DNA of 64,000 nt from Diaporthe sp. PMI_573 (taxonomy: Eukaryota; Ascomycota; Sordariomycetes; Diaporthales; Diaporthaceae): positions 744,001 through 808,000 of the forward strand of contig JAJTUP010000033.1 of assembly GCA_021399435.1 (NCBI GenBank). The letters are read 5' to 3'. Of this stretch, positions 11,354 to 21,659 are shown piece after piece; the first letter of the stretch is position 1, and every line of letters starts with the position of its first letter. Position numbers and translations under genes: made by a program. The notes below the pieces were generated by a model, which worked only from the letters and a program-made list of their open reading frames with translations, was not told the origin of the DNA and made no database searches.

Positions 11354-12289
11354 ATGCCATGGCCTTGGTCTTCCTCCCCTTCCGGCAGGGATAAGGAGGG
11401 CAAATCGCCCGGGCCAGGCGTTGGCACCGTCAGCTGGAACGAGTCGCTGGATGTCAAGGACTGGGATCACTACAAAGACCCGAGGACGTGGATACCGGCT
11501 TTCGTGATCACGACGGTGCTCCTCGGTGGGCTCAAGACATACAGGACCTACTTGCGACGGATCCCCAGCGTGAACTACGTGCTGCCACACCACTACCACA
11601 GGAGGTCCTTATTCGGGCAGGTCACGAGTGTGGGCGATGGCGACGGCTTTCATTTGTATCACACACCTGGAGGGCGACTGGCTGGCTGGGGTTGGCTAAG
11701 AACTATACCCACGGGCAAAAAGCAGTTGAAGGGACAGACTGTACGTTTGGCCGGGAGCCAGCCCTCCTCCGCGCCACCTGTAGCTGACCTTTATCCCCCA
11801 ATCTAGATTCCAATCCGACTTGCCGGCATCGACGCCCCTGAAGGCGCGCACTTTGGCCGACCCGCGCAACCGTACGCCTCCGAAGCCCTCCAATGGCTCC
11901 AATCGGCCATACTGAACCGCTATGTGCGCGCACACGTCTACAAGCGCGACCAATACGAGCGCGTCGTTGCCACTATCTACCTGCGCCGCTTGCTATTCTT
12001 CCGCCGGGACATAGGGTTGGAAATGCTCCGCCGCGGGCTCGCGACCACATACGAGGCCAAGACCGGTGTCGAGTTTGGCGGTGAGGCCATGGAGAGGAAG
12101 TACAGAGACGCAGAGGCCGAGGCCAAGAGAAAGAACCTGGGGCTGTGGAGCGCTTTGGAGAGGAAAGGCAAGGGGTTGTTTGGGCTGGGCAAGCCCGAGG
12201 GTAACAGTGAGCAGCCGTTTGAGACGCCGAGGCAGTTCAAGGAGAGGATGAGGGAATTGGGAAAGGCCGAGAATGGACAGTCCAAGTGA
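11354..12289 (+). CDS. LCL3: Membrane-anchored staphylococcal-nuclease-type endonuclease Lcl3
   Basis: Putative mitochondrial, membrane-anchored endonuclease of the thermonuclease family (yeast LCL3, linked to chronological lifespan). Exons 11354-11740 and 11807-12289 are split by a 66-bp intron in phase 0, giving 289 residues. One hydrophobic segment near residues 47-60 ([14 protein letters not shown]) is the anchor. The nuclease fold begins after it: GDGDGFH supplies the Asp and [15 protein letters not shown] the Arg/Asp/Glu cluster typical of SNase active sites. [12 protein letters not shown] and [14 protein letters not shown] follow, then [18 protein letters not shown]. The family signature is complete, so activity is plausible. 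Confidence 0.93.
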
Positions 12290-12327
12290 ATCAATCCTCG
12301 GGGGGATGGACTCGGCTAAGCCTATCC

Positions 12328-14421
12328 TTACGCCTCAGTGCTGTGCGAGGCGTGCCCACCAACATCAGGCGCGAGGTACATCACCCTCACCGCCGCCTTC
12401 GTTGGGAAATGTCTCTCTCTGCGCGGAGGATCCACCTCGTCCTCCGGCTCCATGCCTAGTGTCGTGAAGCTGCTCATGAAACAATCGTCGTACACGGCCA
12501 TAAAACTTACCGGGACCGTAATCTGCGGGGCAATGCTCTGTGCAACCACGAAGGCCGGCCTGTCCGACGCGAATTTCCCATCTTCGCCAAGGGAAAGCAG
12601 GTATATTCTCTCTTTTACCTCAAACAGCACGCGCTTGCCACCAACTGTCTCACTGGTACGTGTTAATCAAGGTTGTTCCAGAGGAGGCTGTTCCGTAGGA
12701 GGTTGTCCCAGCTTCTTCAGGAGAACCTGGGATGGCCGCTTATAGGATGACGACCTCTAGGGTGACGACCTCTAGGATGACGACTTGTGGGATAACCTCG
12801 TACGGGTCCCAAAGTGCGTTCCAGAACACCAACGTGTGATAGACGGGGAATAGAGGAGAAGAGTGGTGCTTACTAAATAGAAAGCCAGCCTCCCAGGTCG
12901 AAGCTCCTGTCGCCGCTTGGCTCGCACTCGATGGTAGCCGCAACCAGGGCCAGGTCTTGTGGGCGGCCAAGGGCTTGCTGCCAATCCCAGCAGACCAGCA
13001 GCCGGCCACCTCTGGATATACCAACAAAGGTCTTGCCATTTAGCATGCCCGCGCCCCATTCATCTTCATCGAGGGGGGGTATGGCAAGGAGTCCATCTTC
13101 TCCCACATTCCGGCGCAGATCCCTTGTCAACGGGCCCTGCCCAATGGCCATTGGGGTGAGTTTTTCGGTGTTGTTCTGAGGCCCAAAGGGCAGCCCGGTC
13201 TGCGTCGAGAGTATGCCGCCCCCGATGATATCAACGATATTGCTGGCATCAGATGCAAACCTGTCGGGGTGAACAATGTGGTACACCTGGCTAACCTTCC
13301 GGTGCGATGTGCATATGAGTCCGCAGCGACACTGAGGTGTCGTGTATATCGTAGACGAACCCCTCTCCCTGGGTAGAGACTACGCAGAGTGTATCGTAAG
13401 ACAGCTGGAAGCCCCGCGTCTCGGTTTGGTGATGTAAAAGTGCGATATTCTTGAACTCTCCTTTCTCACAGCCAGGCAAGCCTGTCTCCCATACCTCCAG
13501 CGCGTTACCGAAACGATCCTGTGAGACAGATCAATGTTAGCAACTCCGAGACGAACAAGGCATAGTCTAGAAAGTAAGTCACACAGGAGGTTATCCCAGA
13601 GGGGGTTCTCCCGTGGAAGGATCTCCTAGAGGAGCATATCCTATAGGTAATGATCCTATGGGCATTTATGATGTAGTAGATCATTCTAGAGATTCTCAAG
13701 GAGGTTCTCCTAGAAGAGCCCACCCGATAGGTAACCATGCTGCAGGAGATCCCCTTTGGGGAGATCTGCCCATGGGAGCCTATATAGATGGTGATTGTCC
13801 CTTAAGCAGTCATCCCACAGGATGTTCCCCCAGAGGAGGGTCTTCCAAAGAAGATCATGCCAGAGGGAATTAAGAGGGGAGGTTAGGGGAGGTTATCCTA
13901 GAGGAGGCTATACATACCCAGACAGCTGTGCCGTTCTGGTATTCCAGATGGACAAACGGCCAGACCTGATGGCGCCCGAGTGACCAGAGGAGGTCGCCCG
14001 TGTCCATATCAGTCACGTTGAGACCACCTGCCTGGCTTGTCGATACAATGAGCCTGCGATCAAAGTCGGGCTTGAAACGCCAGACGGGGTGGACGCCAAT
14101 CTGGAAGACGGTCGCGATGGGCATGGGATCTGGTGAGTTCCAGGCGCCCTGGAGGAGACAGCGCCGTCGACAGACATCTTTCCAACCCCTGACAGCAGAA
14201 ACGAGGTCGGTTCGGAAAGCCTTGAAAGCACTCACGTACTCATGTGGTGTGGTTGCGGGCGAGACGTGCGGGAGGTGGGCAACATAGATGGCGTCTTGAT
14301 GTAGATGGATAAAGGCCTGCCACAACCTGCTGGTCCCGATCAGGGCTGCAATGCTGCCGATAGGTGCAAACTCCAGGATGCGCAGCACTATCTCGGCAGG
14401 AAGGGCAGCCAAGGGGTCCAT
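12328..14421 (-). CDS. F-box protein, with an apparent one-base frameshift
   Basis: Probable substrate adaptor of an SCF ubiquitin ligase; the target is unknown. Exons: 14421-13918, 13518-12874 and 12652-12328. The F-box is at residues 3-40 (LAALPAEIVLRILEFAPIGS). The rest looks like a fungal F-box/WD-like protein (HPVWRFKPDFDRRLIVSTSQ, SYDTLCVVSTQGEGFVYD, VSQVYHIVHPDRFASD, KTFVGISRGGRLLVCWDWQQ). Exon 2 needs a +1 frame change between about 13290 and 13356: upstream reads GEGFVYDIHDT, downstream ICTSHRKVSQVYH. A 25-nt GT...AG segment (13332-13356) would restore frame but is too short for an intron. Either a sequencing error or a mutation. Both introns (399 and 221 bp) are mostly 15-bp minisatellite. 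Confidence 0.75.
12668..12800 (+). repeat. 15-bp minisatellite array 2, inside F-box intron 2
   Basis: Plus-strand units such as AGGAGGTTGTCCCAG, AGGATGACGACCTCT and AGGGTGACGACCTCT follow one another at 15-nt steps, with a short unrelated stretch in the middle. The array lies wholly within the 221-bp intron (12653-12873). Confidence 0.75.
13582..13915 (+). repeat. 15-bp minisatellite array 3, inside F-box intron 1
   Basis: About 20 consecutive units at 15-nt spacing, consensus near AGGAGGTTATCCCAG (for example AGGAGGTTCTCCTAG, AGGATGTTCCCCCAG). The array reaches the 5' splice site on the minus strand and fills about 330 of the 399 intron bases. The plus-strand frame is open for 86 codons as degenerate xxPxG pentapeptides; this is a by-product of the period rather than a supported gene. 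Confidence 0.85.
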
Positions 14422-16814
14422 GTTGCGCGGGCCGGGGCTGGGTCAGAGTGTGTATATGGTCGCGAGACAGCTGGCGATCTTGTTGCAACAGACCCAGCCT
14501 CCCTCAGTGTGAGTGAGAAGATGAAAGCTCCCCAAGGGTTTACAGTAGTTGTGGTGGGCCTAAGATGACATCACACAAATAAGTGACGCACACCCACACC
14601 CACACACGTATTATCATTATATCATTATTATTCCCCTCTCCCTTCCTTTCGATGCGAATTGCATCGCGACGATCATGTGCGGCGTGGACAGGCCAGTACG
14701 TCAAGGGCTTGGTGCAGACTGAAGTGTACCTGCGGACGAAGACTGGTCCCTCCAATCGTTGTCATATAGTGTAAATGCAAAGGCCATTGGCTACGTGTCA
14801 GTATTTTACACCACGAGGCACACATGCAGCAGCCCCAAGGCCGGGAAGGAGTACCCGGCTGCTCAGGGGCGCTGCTTTGGTCTCTCCCCGGCACAGGACC
14901 GAATCACGGGATTGACGATTGCTATGTTGAGTCGAGAGAATCAGACCCAGATCCATGCTATGTGCCATGCATCTGCCATGCTACGGCCTCGGTAGCCGAA
15001 CTAACGTAGCTGCCATGGCTCGGTCGCCTGATCGTCCCGGACCGGCTGGGATATTCTAGTCTGCCCCTGTGTGCGCCTGCAAAACCAAGCATCCAAGGTG
15101 CAAAAAAGGCGTCTCGGTGCCGTGCCGTGCCATTGAGCAGACGGACGGCAACTGACATTGTAAACCAGCTTGCACGCATGCAAGGGGCTCCCACGCTCCG
15201 CACCAAGTCAGGCCAGCGACCTCACCCCAGCGAAAGTCCATCTACGACCTCCCGATCACTTGGGAGAGAATGGGTGGGCAGAAGGGGAGGTCAGCACACA
15301 CACTACCTACCACGTGCCTACCTAGGTACCTACCTAGGTAGTCAAGGCCTACGCAACTTGGTGCACATGGAAACTTAACAGTACCATACCATGTGGCACC
15401 AGCGGTCTACACTACAGTTACACAGTAGTCGCCAGGGGTTGATCAACTTAGACAGCATACCGGGGAGGATGTTCAAAGCCAGGATGGTTTGCGACACAGT
15501 ATATGCCGCCCGCCATTGCTGTTGCTATTGCTGTAGCCACCTGGGGTATTATAGTACCCTTTCGCCAGACCTGACCCGGTGTTGAACCATATGATGTGCC
15601 GTATAACTGGTAAACAACACAGGACATGGTACTGCACGTGTAATGCGGGATCCCGACTGGCCGACTGGCTGCCAGGCTCACAGACTCGCTGGTGCCCCAC
15701 CCTTGTCTGTGGGTCCCGGGCCCCACCGCTGCAGGAACAGAGGAACTGCTGCCATTCGCCGTGTCCAACTCGACCATCCCATCCCCGTACCGTGGCCCCT
15801 TCGCAAATTAAGAGATTGGCTCCTGTGTTGTGCACAGTACACAGTAACATTGGGTTCCCTGCACCAAGCCACAGCCCCAATCTCGTCTTCATCTTGACTC
15901 TTGCTTGACACAGCAACGGTGACAAGTTGCAGACAGAGAGGTCCGGAAAGAGGACGGAAACAGAAAGAGGGAGCGGCTGTGAAGGAAAACAGGAGGGGAG
16001 AGAGCTGTTTCTTATCTGTGCGACGCGGATTGCCCCTTCCACCACACCCCCATTTCTCCCTCTCCCTCTCCCTCTCCCTCTTCTCCCTCTCCCGTTCCAT
16101 CCTCCTCCTTGGCTTTGTCCCTACCTGACCCGCACCCGACCAGGGCGGTTTAGCTTTGCCGGGTCCTGCCTTCGTATCTAACTACTTCGGTACCTCCAAT
16201 GTCCCTGGCCTGAGCCGGCCCACCTGCAAACCACACGAGCGAGGCCTGACCATCACGTCCCGCCTGCGCACCACAACCACAACCACAACCACCACCACCG
16301 CGACTACCGCAACCGACACGGTGCTCAACCGCATTCTCTCGCCCCTCATCCACCGGGCGCGCCTTTCTTTTGGCCTATCAGAGCCATTTTCCTTCTTTCC
16401 CCGGCCAAACCTTCTCCCACCGTCCCATACCATTTGGCTGGGCAGCTACAGTTTTTCGACGATAATTCCAGTCCGCCGTGGTGTACGCTGCAGCGGGGAC
16501 GACAACACCGCCCCTATCGGCATCAATTTCTTGCCTTGGTTTTCTCTCCTTCGATATCGTTATTCCAACACACGCTCGTTTTATCGTCACCGTCTCGTGA
16601 CGCCTTTCTGACTGCGTCGCGGCCTGCCAAAACCACGCGACCCGCGCTACCGGGACCAAGTCGCCCGCTGCCGAGCCTTCGCGACCCTGCTTCTTGTCTT
16701 TTTGTTCTTGAGATGGACCGCGCGTAGCACGTCAGACCCGTAACTTCCAACATTGGCACCCATTCACTCCAGAACCCAACGGGTCGCTCCTCCTCCACCT
16801 GGGTGACTTGCGCC
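14422..16814. other. Long divergent intergenic region, F-box/RAX2
   Basis: 2.4 kb between two gene starts. It contains an ACACCC-rich tract (14588-14607), a double TACCTAGGTA palindrome (about 15319-15340), a CCCTCT microsatellite (about 16056-16093) and an ACCACA-rich tract (about 16268-16305). The pyrimidine-rich 16.0-16.8 kb part is probably the RAX2 promoter and 5' leader. Short open frames here lack supporting features and are not called. Confidence 0.5.
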
Positions 16815-19800
16815 ATGAGGTCCCTTCCCTCGCGGCGCCGTGTCGCCCGGCAACCGAGGACCGGTGTTTCTACATTACTCAAATCGTTTCTCACAGTCTC
16901 CTCGCTTGCGTCGATACCGACATCGCGCGCCATTAATTTCACCTCCGTGCCAGATGCCTTCCTCGATCTGGATATTTCAGCACTCGGCAGGGTTGGCTTT
17001 GTCGGGGACTTCGCAGGAATATCACTCTACCAGTTCGAGGGCCAGGACGAGGACCCCTTCAGAACAAATGGCAGCGAGGGGCTGCTGGCTCGACTACCCA
17101 ATGGGGTTCTCACCACCGTCGTCCAGGCCGACGCCTCCATCCAATCTATGTGCTCCTATGTCACCGATGGGGTCGCCCAGGGCGTCGTGATAGCCGGGAA
17201 CTTCACCAGCCTCGGCGACCGAGAATCCACAGGCATCGCCCTTTTCAACCCCAACACAACTGAGGTCAGGCAGCTGCCCGGCATACAGGGCTCGGTAAAC
17301 GCCGTTCTCTGCGACAACGACACGGTCTACGTCGGCGGCAACTTCATGGGCATCGAGAACTCCACAAATGCTGTCTCGTGGAGGGGCACTGAAGCCGGTT
17401 TCTCGGCCTTGCCCTTTGCCGGATTCAACGGCCCCGTCTTGTCCATCACCAAAGCCTCAAACGGCCACATCATCTTCGGCGGAAGCTTCACCGGGCTGGG
17501 AAATGCGAGCACGCCTAGTACGCCAGACGAGCAGGTCATCAACCTCTCCACCGCAGAACTCTCCTCCGGCGGCTCGACTGCGACCCAAGGCTTCAGCGAG
17601 CCTAGCAACATTGTTTGCAAGACCAGCGGCGACGATGGAGCGGGCAACACGTGGCTGCTCGCGGACAACACGCCTGGGTTCTGGCAAGCGAACATGGGCT
17701 TCGGCTACCGGCCGACAAAGTTGCGCCTGTATAACACACATCAAGATGGCCGCGGCACCAGGACGTGGCGCTTTACGGCTCTGCCCATCAACGGCATCAT
17801 GAATCTCACCTATATCGATCCCGAAACGAAGCAGAACCTCACCTGCACCAGCGAGTGTCCACTGAGCAGCAATGCCGATTTTACCTTTCAGGAGTTCCAT
17901 TTCGTCGACGTCATAGGAATGAACGGGTTCCGAATCGACATCTCGGACTGGTACGGAAGTGGTGGTGGCCTGAACGGCATCGAGCTGTTCCAAGATGACA
18001 TCTTTGCGTTCGCCGTCAGCGACTTCAACGAGCCTACCTGCGCGGACATTTCCACCGCGTCCGGTTCTACCCAGACCGGCCCCTGGGCGGTTTCATCGTC
18101 ATTTTCTAATAGCTCCCGGTACCTGACTGCCCAGCTCTCCAGTCCCATCACCACGGACTCGGCTTCTGTTGTTTTCCTGCCGGACATAAGGGAGTCTGGC
18201 TACTACACAGTCAACGTGTACACACCAGGCTGTCTGCAGGACAACACGTGTGACTCTCGTGGCCAAGTCCGCCTCAGTGGCACCATGTCCCCCACGAATA
18301 CCAACGGCACGATCAGCACCTCACTTTTTCAAACGAACAACTTCGACAAGTACGACCCCATCTATTATGGATATGTGGACGCGACATCGGACTCGTTCCG
18401 GCCCGCTGTAACCTTGACCCCGGCGGGCGGCCAGACTCTATCCCAGCAGACCATTGTCGCCCAAAGGGTCGGCTTCGTCAAGTACAACACCACTGGGGGC
18501 CTAAACGGGTTGTTTGAATACGACCCATCTGTCACCAACTTCAACTCCTCCGATTTTCAGAACTCGGTCTTCGACAAGCTGGGCATGAATTTCTCCACCG
18601 GCTCTGCGGTCAATGCGCTGGCGACTTCAGGGACTGTTACTTTCATCGGAGGTAATTTCACCTCGTCGGGTTCCAACAATATTGTTTCCGTTGATCGTCA
18701 GGATTCCTCGGTGCGGCCCCTCGATGGCGGTCTCAACGGATACGTCGCTTCTATGCACGTCAACGGCTCCAAACTCTTCGTGGGAGGGTCATTCAACAAT
18801 ACGCAGAGCAATGACGCATCCGGTCTTTCCAACGTCGCCGTCTTTGATACCTCGACCAATGCTTGGAGTGCTCTGGGCTCTGGTGTAAATGGACCAGTGT
18901 CGACGGTCGTCCCCCTGACGATGAATGTCTCCGGCAGCACAGAGGAGGTTGTCAGTTTCACCGGGAACTTCAGCCAGCTCAACGCGTTCGAAGGCAACGA
19001 GGCTGTATTAGCCAATGGCTTTGGGGTCTGGGTACCAACCCGGGGGAATTGGCTCGTGAACCTGGACGTGCCTGTGGAGTATCTGGACGGCATGCTCACC
19101 ACCTCCGTTCTCGAAGTGACCGGAAGTGACCCACTCTACGCCGGCACGGTCATATCGTCAACCCTCGGTGCCGTGGGAGCGGCTGGTCTAAGCGGATCGG
19201 AGCCTGACTTCACCCTCGAAGACTTTGGTGCTCGCATCCAGCCCGACTCGACACCCTCCGCCCCTTCTACGGCGCAGCGGAACTCTCTCAACGGCAGCGC
19301 GTCTGGGGTCATCGACGCAGCCTTCTTGAACACGGATGTCCTCAACATCACTGTTCTCGCAGGGCGATTCACTCTTACGGGAAGCAACGGTTCTACTATT
19401 CACAATGTCGCCGTCGTGAACAACACTAGCGACGAAAATGCGACCGTCACTGGGTTTACCTCCGGCATCTCCCAAGACTCGACGTTTGTTGCGGTTGCCA
19501 TTCAAGGCTCCCGACTCTTTGCTGGTGGCAACGTAAGCGGTCTTGTCAGCGGCAACAATGTTAGTGGCTTAGTATCATTTGATCTCGGCGTCAATGACTA
19601 CGGCCCACAACCTCCAGCGCTGGAAGGCGGCAGCGCTACAGTCAGCACCATTGCCATTCGCCCGAACAGCGCCGATGTATTTGTCGGCGGATCGTTCACT
19701 TCGGCAGGCTCCCTGGGTTGTCCAGCAGTCTGCTCGTTCAGCCCATCCTCGTCGCAGTGGAGTCGTCCGGGCAACAACTTGATGGGGGAAACCCGGACCA

Positions 19801-20552
19801 TGACATGGGTGACTGACAGGAATCTCGTCGCAGGGGGGAACTTCACGGTCAACGGGTCGACGAGTTTCCTGGTCTCTTACACCTCAGGCGCTCAGTTATG
19901 GGAAAATTATCCTGGCGGCACCGACCTTCCTGGACCGGTGGACTTTGTCGTCTCCGGTTCTGCCCAGGGCGAGCAGGTGTGGGTCACCGGCACGGCGACT
20001 AATGGGTCTATCTACCTGATGAAATATGACGGATCGAATTGGAAATCCGCTGGCCAGCCGTTCGAAGCTGGTACTGACATCCGATCACTGCAAATCTTTT
20101 CCCTCACTGACACGAAGGGCTCTTCGGACCTACTGAATGAGAAGATGTCCCTGATGCTGACGGGGCACATCGTGATCCCCGGTTTCGGTAGCGCGAGTGC
20201 TGCCTTGTTCAACGGGACTGCGTTAACGCCCTTCGCCCTTACCACCAAGGCAGGGAACACGGCGGGTACCATCTCCCGGGTCTTCGTCGAGAACAAGGAC
20301 TTTTTCAGGGGCGAACAAGGTGGCAGTCTACCAATTTACGCCATCGTTCTGATTGGGCTAGCAATCGCCCTCGGGCTGACTCTTCTCATCGTCGTTGCTG
20401 GTATGGCCATGGAGCGACTGAGGAAAAAGCGCGAGGGATACCAACCAGCACCAACGTCCATGTTCGATCGCGGTAGCGGCATGCAAAGGATCCCTCCCCA
20501 TGAACTGCTTGAGTCGCTGGGCAAGGGGCGGCCTGGCGCACCGCATGTGTGA
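16815..20552 (+). CDS. RAX2: Cell-polarity membrane protein Rax2
   Basis: Large single-exon protein of 1,245 residues (yeast Rax2 is 1,220), a cortical landmark for polarity and bud/hyphal tip placement. It has a basic N-terminus with a weak signal/anchor region (STLLKSFLTVSSLASIP), then a long extracellular part rich in N-glycosylation sequons (NFTS, NSTN, NGSK, NNTQ). Beta-propeller-like repeats ending in GG-N/S-F recur throughout (VIAGNFTSLG, VYVGGNFMGI, FIGGNFTSSG, LFVGGSFNNT, VFVGGSFTSAG). One transmembrane helix lies near residues 1177-1202 (LPIYAIVLIGLAIALGLTLL), followed by a short basic cytosolic tail. The ATG at 16815 is used; the frame extends only four codons further upstream to a non-ATG. 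An AATAAA lies at about 20610. Confidence 0.95.
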   Translation: MRSLPSRRRVARQPRTGVSTLLKSFLTVSSLASIPTSRAINFTSVPDAFLDLDISALGRVGFVGDFAGISLYQFEGQDEDPFRTNGSEGLLARLPNGVLTTVVQADASIQSMCSYVTDGVAQGVVIAGNFTSLGDRESTGIALFNPNTTEVRQLPGIQGSVNAVLCDNDTVYVGGNFMGIENSTNAVSWRGTEAGFSALPFAGFNGPVLSITKASNGHIIFGGSFTGLGNASTPSTPDEQVINLSTAELSSGGSTATQGFSEPSNIVCKTSGDDGAGNTWLLADNTPGFWQANMGFGYRPTKLRLYNTHQDGRGTRTWRFTALPINGIMNLTYIDPETKQNLTCTSECPLSSNADFTFQEFHFVDVIGMNGFRIDISDWYGSGGGLNGIELFQDDIFAFAVSDFNEPTCADISTASGSTQTGPWAVSSSFSNSSRYLTAQLSSPITTDSASVVFLPDIRESGYYTVNVYTPGCLQDNTCDSRGQVRLSGTMSPTNTNGTISTSLFQTNNFDKYDPIYYGYVDATSDSFRPAVTLTPAGGQTLSQQTIVAQRVGFVKYNTTGGLNGLFEYDPSVTNFNSSDFQNSVFDKLGMNFSTGSAVNALATSGTVTFIGGNFTSSGSNNIVSVDRQDSSVRPLDGGLNGYVASMHVNGSKLFVGGSFNNTQSNDASGLSNVAVFDTSTNAWSALGSGVNGPVSTVVPLTMNVSGSTEEVVSFTGNFSQLNAFEGNEAVLANGFGVWVPTRGNWLVNLDVPVEYLDGMLTTSVLEVTGSDPLYAGTVISSTLGAVGAAGLSGSEPDFTLEDFGARIQPDSTPSAPSTAQRNSLNGSASGVIDAAFLNTDVLNITVLAGRFTLTGSNGSTIHNVAVVNNTSDENATVTGFTSGISQDSTFVAVAIQGSRLFAGGNVSGLVSGNNVSGLVSFDLGVNDYGPQPPALEGGSATVSTIAIRPNSADVFVGGSFTSAGSLGCPAVCSFSPSSSQWSRPGNNLMGETRTMTWVTDRNLVAGGNFTVNGSTSFLVSYTSGAQLWENYPGGTDLPGPVDFVVSGSAQGEQVWVTGTATNGSIYLMKYDGSNWKSAGQPFEAGTDIRSLQIFSLTDTKGSSDLLNEKMSLMLTGHIVIPGFGSASAALFNGTALTPFALTTKAGNTAGTISRVFVENKDFFRGEQGGSLPIYAIVLIGLAIALGLTLLIVVAGMAMERLRKKREGYQPAPTSMFDRGSGMQRIPPHELLESLGKGRPGAPHV

Positions 20553-21171
20553 GAGAGATTGAGATCGAGGACGGTCATATACCCCGCGGAAAACGCGATC
20601 GCGAAGAAACCAATAAATGAAGGCATTGTATCGGCGTTCGATATGGAATTCGGTTAATACTGTGTGGGTTATGCAGAGCAACGGCGTTATAGGTTAGGCA
20701 TTTACAGCATGTCTCCCCAAAATTTGAAGTCCACTAGGTCGCAGAGCAGCTCACTCTGCATGATGTTTGGCGGCGACGACTGAGCGCCAACTAAACCCGG
20801 GGATCTGGCAAAGGAGGACGACGGTCGAGGGTCGGACCGATGCCGCAGCCACTGTTGGAGACGAGGCTTGCGGGGGAGCGATTGATGCTTCACGGTCGGG
20901 ATTGGAAGTGAAGAAGCAGCAGATTGGTGGCCTCAACGTTCAACAAGCTCGGTCTTTTGGCCTCTCTCTCATGTTCCCATTGTTTATTCTCTTTATCTTC
21001 GACACTCTTCATATTCTTGGTCATTGTGTTGATATGTTTGGGGTACAGACAGAGAGGGAGGGAGCAAAATACCACATTGTAATGTTTATGGTCTAAAGCA
21101 TTGTACAATATCCCATTTTTCTTCTCTTCTTTTTGACGTAAAACCTAGGGAGGCCAGTCCTTGGTAGCAGG
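20553..21171. other. 3' flank of RAX2 up to the transposon border
   Basis: GC-balanced DNA that turns AT-rich near 21100. A minus-strand frame at 20893-20702 ends in SELLCDLVDFKFWGDML and could be the last exon of a gene truncated by the transposon insertion, but nothing upstream supports it. No firm gene. Confidence 0.4.
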
Positions 21172-21176
21172 GGCCT

Positions 21177-21659
21177 TGTTAAAAACACCTAGATTAAGGG
21201 CAGAGGGCTAAGGGTAGAGGGACATAGTAAGGCTGTAGTTAAGATATTCTTCAATACCTCATAGAGAACAAATTTAAGGAAGGAGGAGGTAAGCTAGGTG
21301 TAGGAGGGAAAAAGTTGATCTGACTGAAGAACTAACTATCTATCTGAGAGGAAAAGGCTAGGTATATATATATAGAAGGTTCGGACTTTCGGAGAGGTAT
21401 ATTCCTCTGATGGAGAGAATAATGACTTGAGAAAAACAGGGGCTAGAAAGAGAAATGGGAAAGGGCGGAAGGAATAACTCTGATAAGAAGATTCTGCTAA
21501 GCTAGGCTAGCTGGTTTCTCTACTTATATCTAGAGGCTTGTATAGATAGCCTATTCTTTCTGAAGGAGGTGGATAGGGGCTGAGGGAGGCTGGAAGGGCT
21601 TTGAAGGGGCTGAAGGAGGCTGAAGGGGTCTGGGGGTCTGAAGGAGGCTGTTTATAATA
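21177..21659 (-). repeat. 3' LTR of copy A
   Basis: 483 bp; on the plus strand it starts TGTTAAAAACACC and ends TTTATAATA (ancestrally ACA). The purine-rich tract for plus-strand priming abuts it (complement GGAAAGGAGGGCCTAC). Confidence 0.93.

Noticed and set aside
13613..13873. Plus-strand 86-codon frame with xxPxG repeats as a secreted repeat protein
   Set aside because: It is the 15-bp minisatellite read in its open frame and lies inside an intron of the opposite-strand F-box gene.
20702..20893. Minus-strand 63-codon frame ending SELLCDLVDFKFWGDML as a truncated gene
   Set aside because: The end looks gene-like, but no upstream exon or homology can be shown; kept only as a remark.
20767..21096. 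109-codon plus-strand frame with a hydrophobic stretch
   Set aside because: No motif, leads into the AT-rich border, and overlaps the equally weak minus-strand frame.
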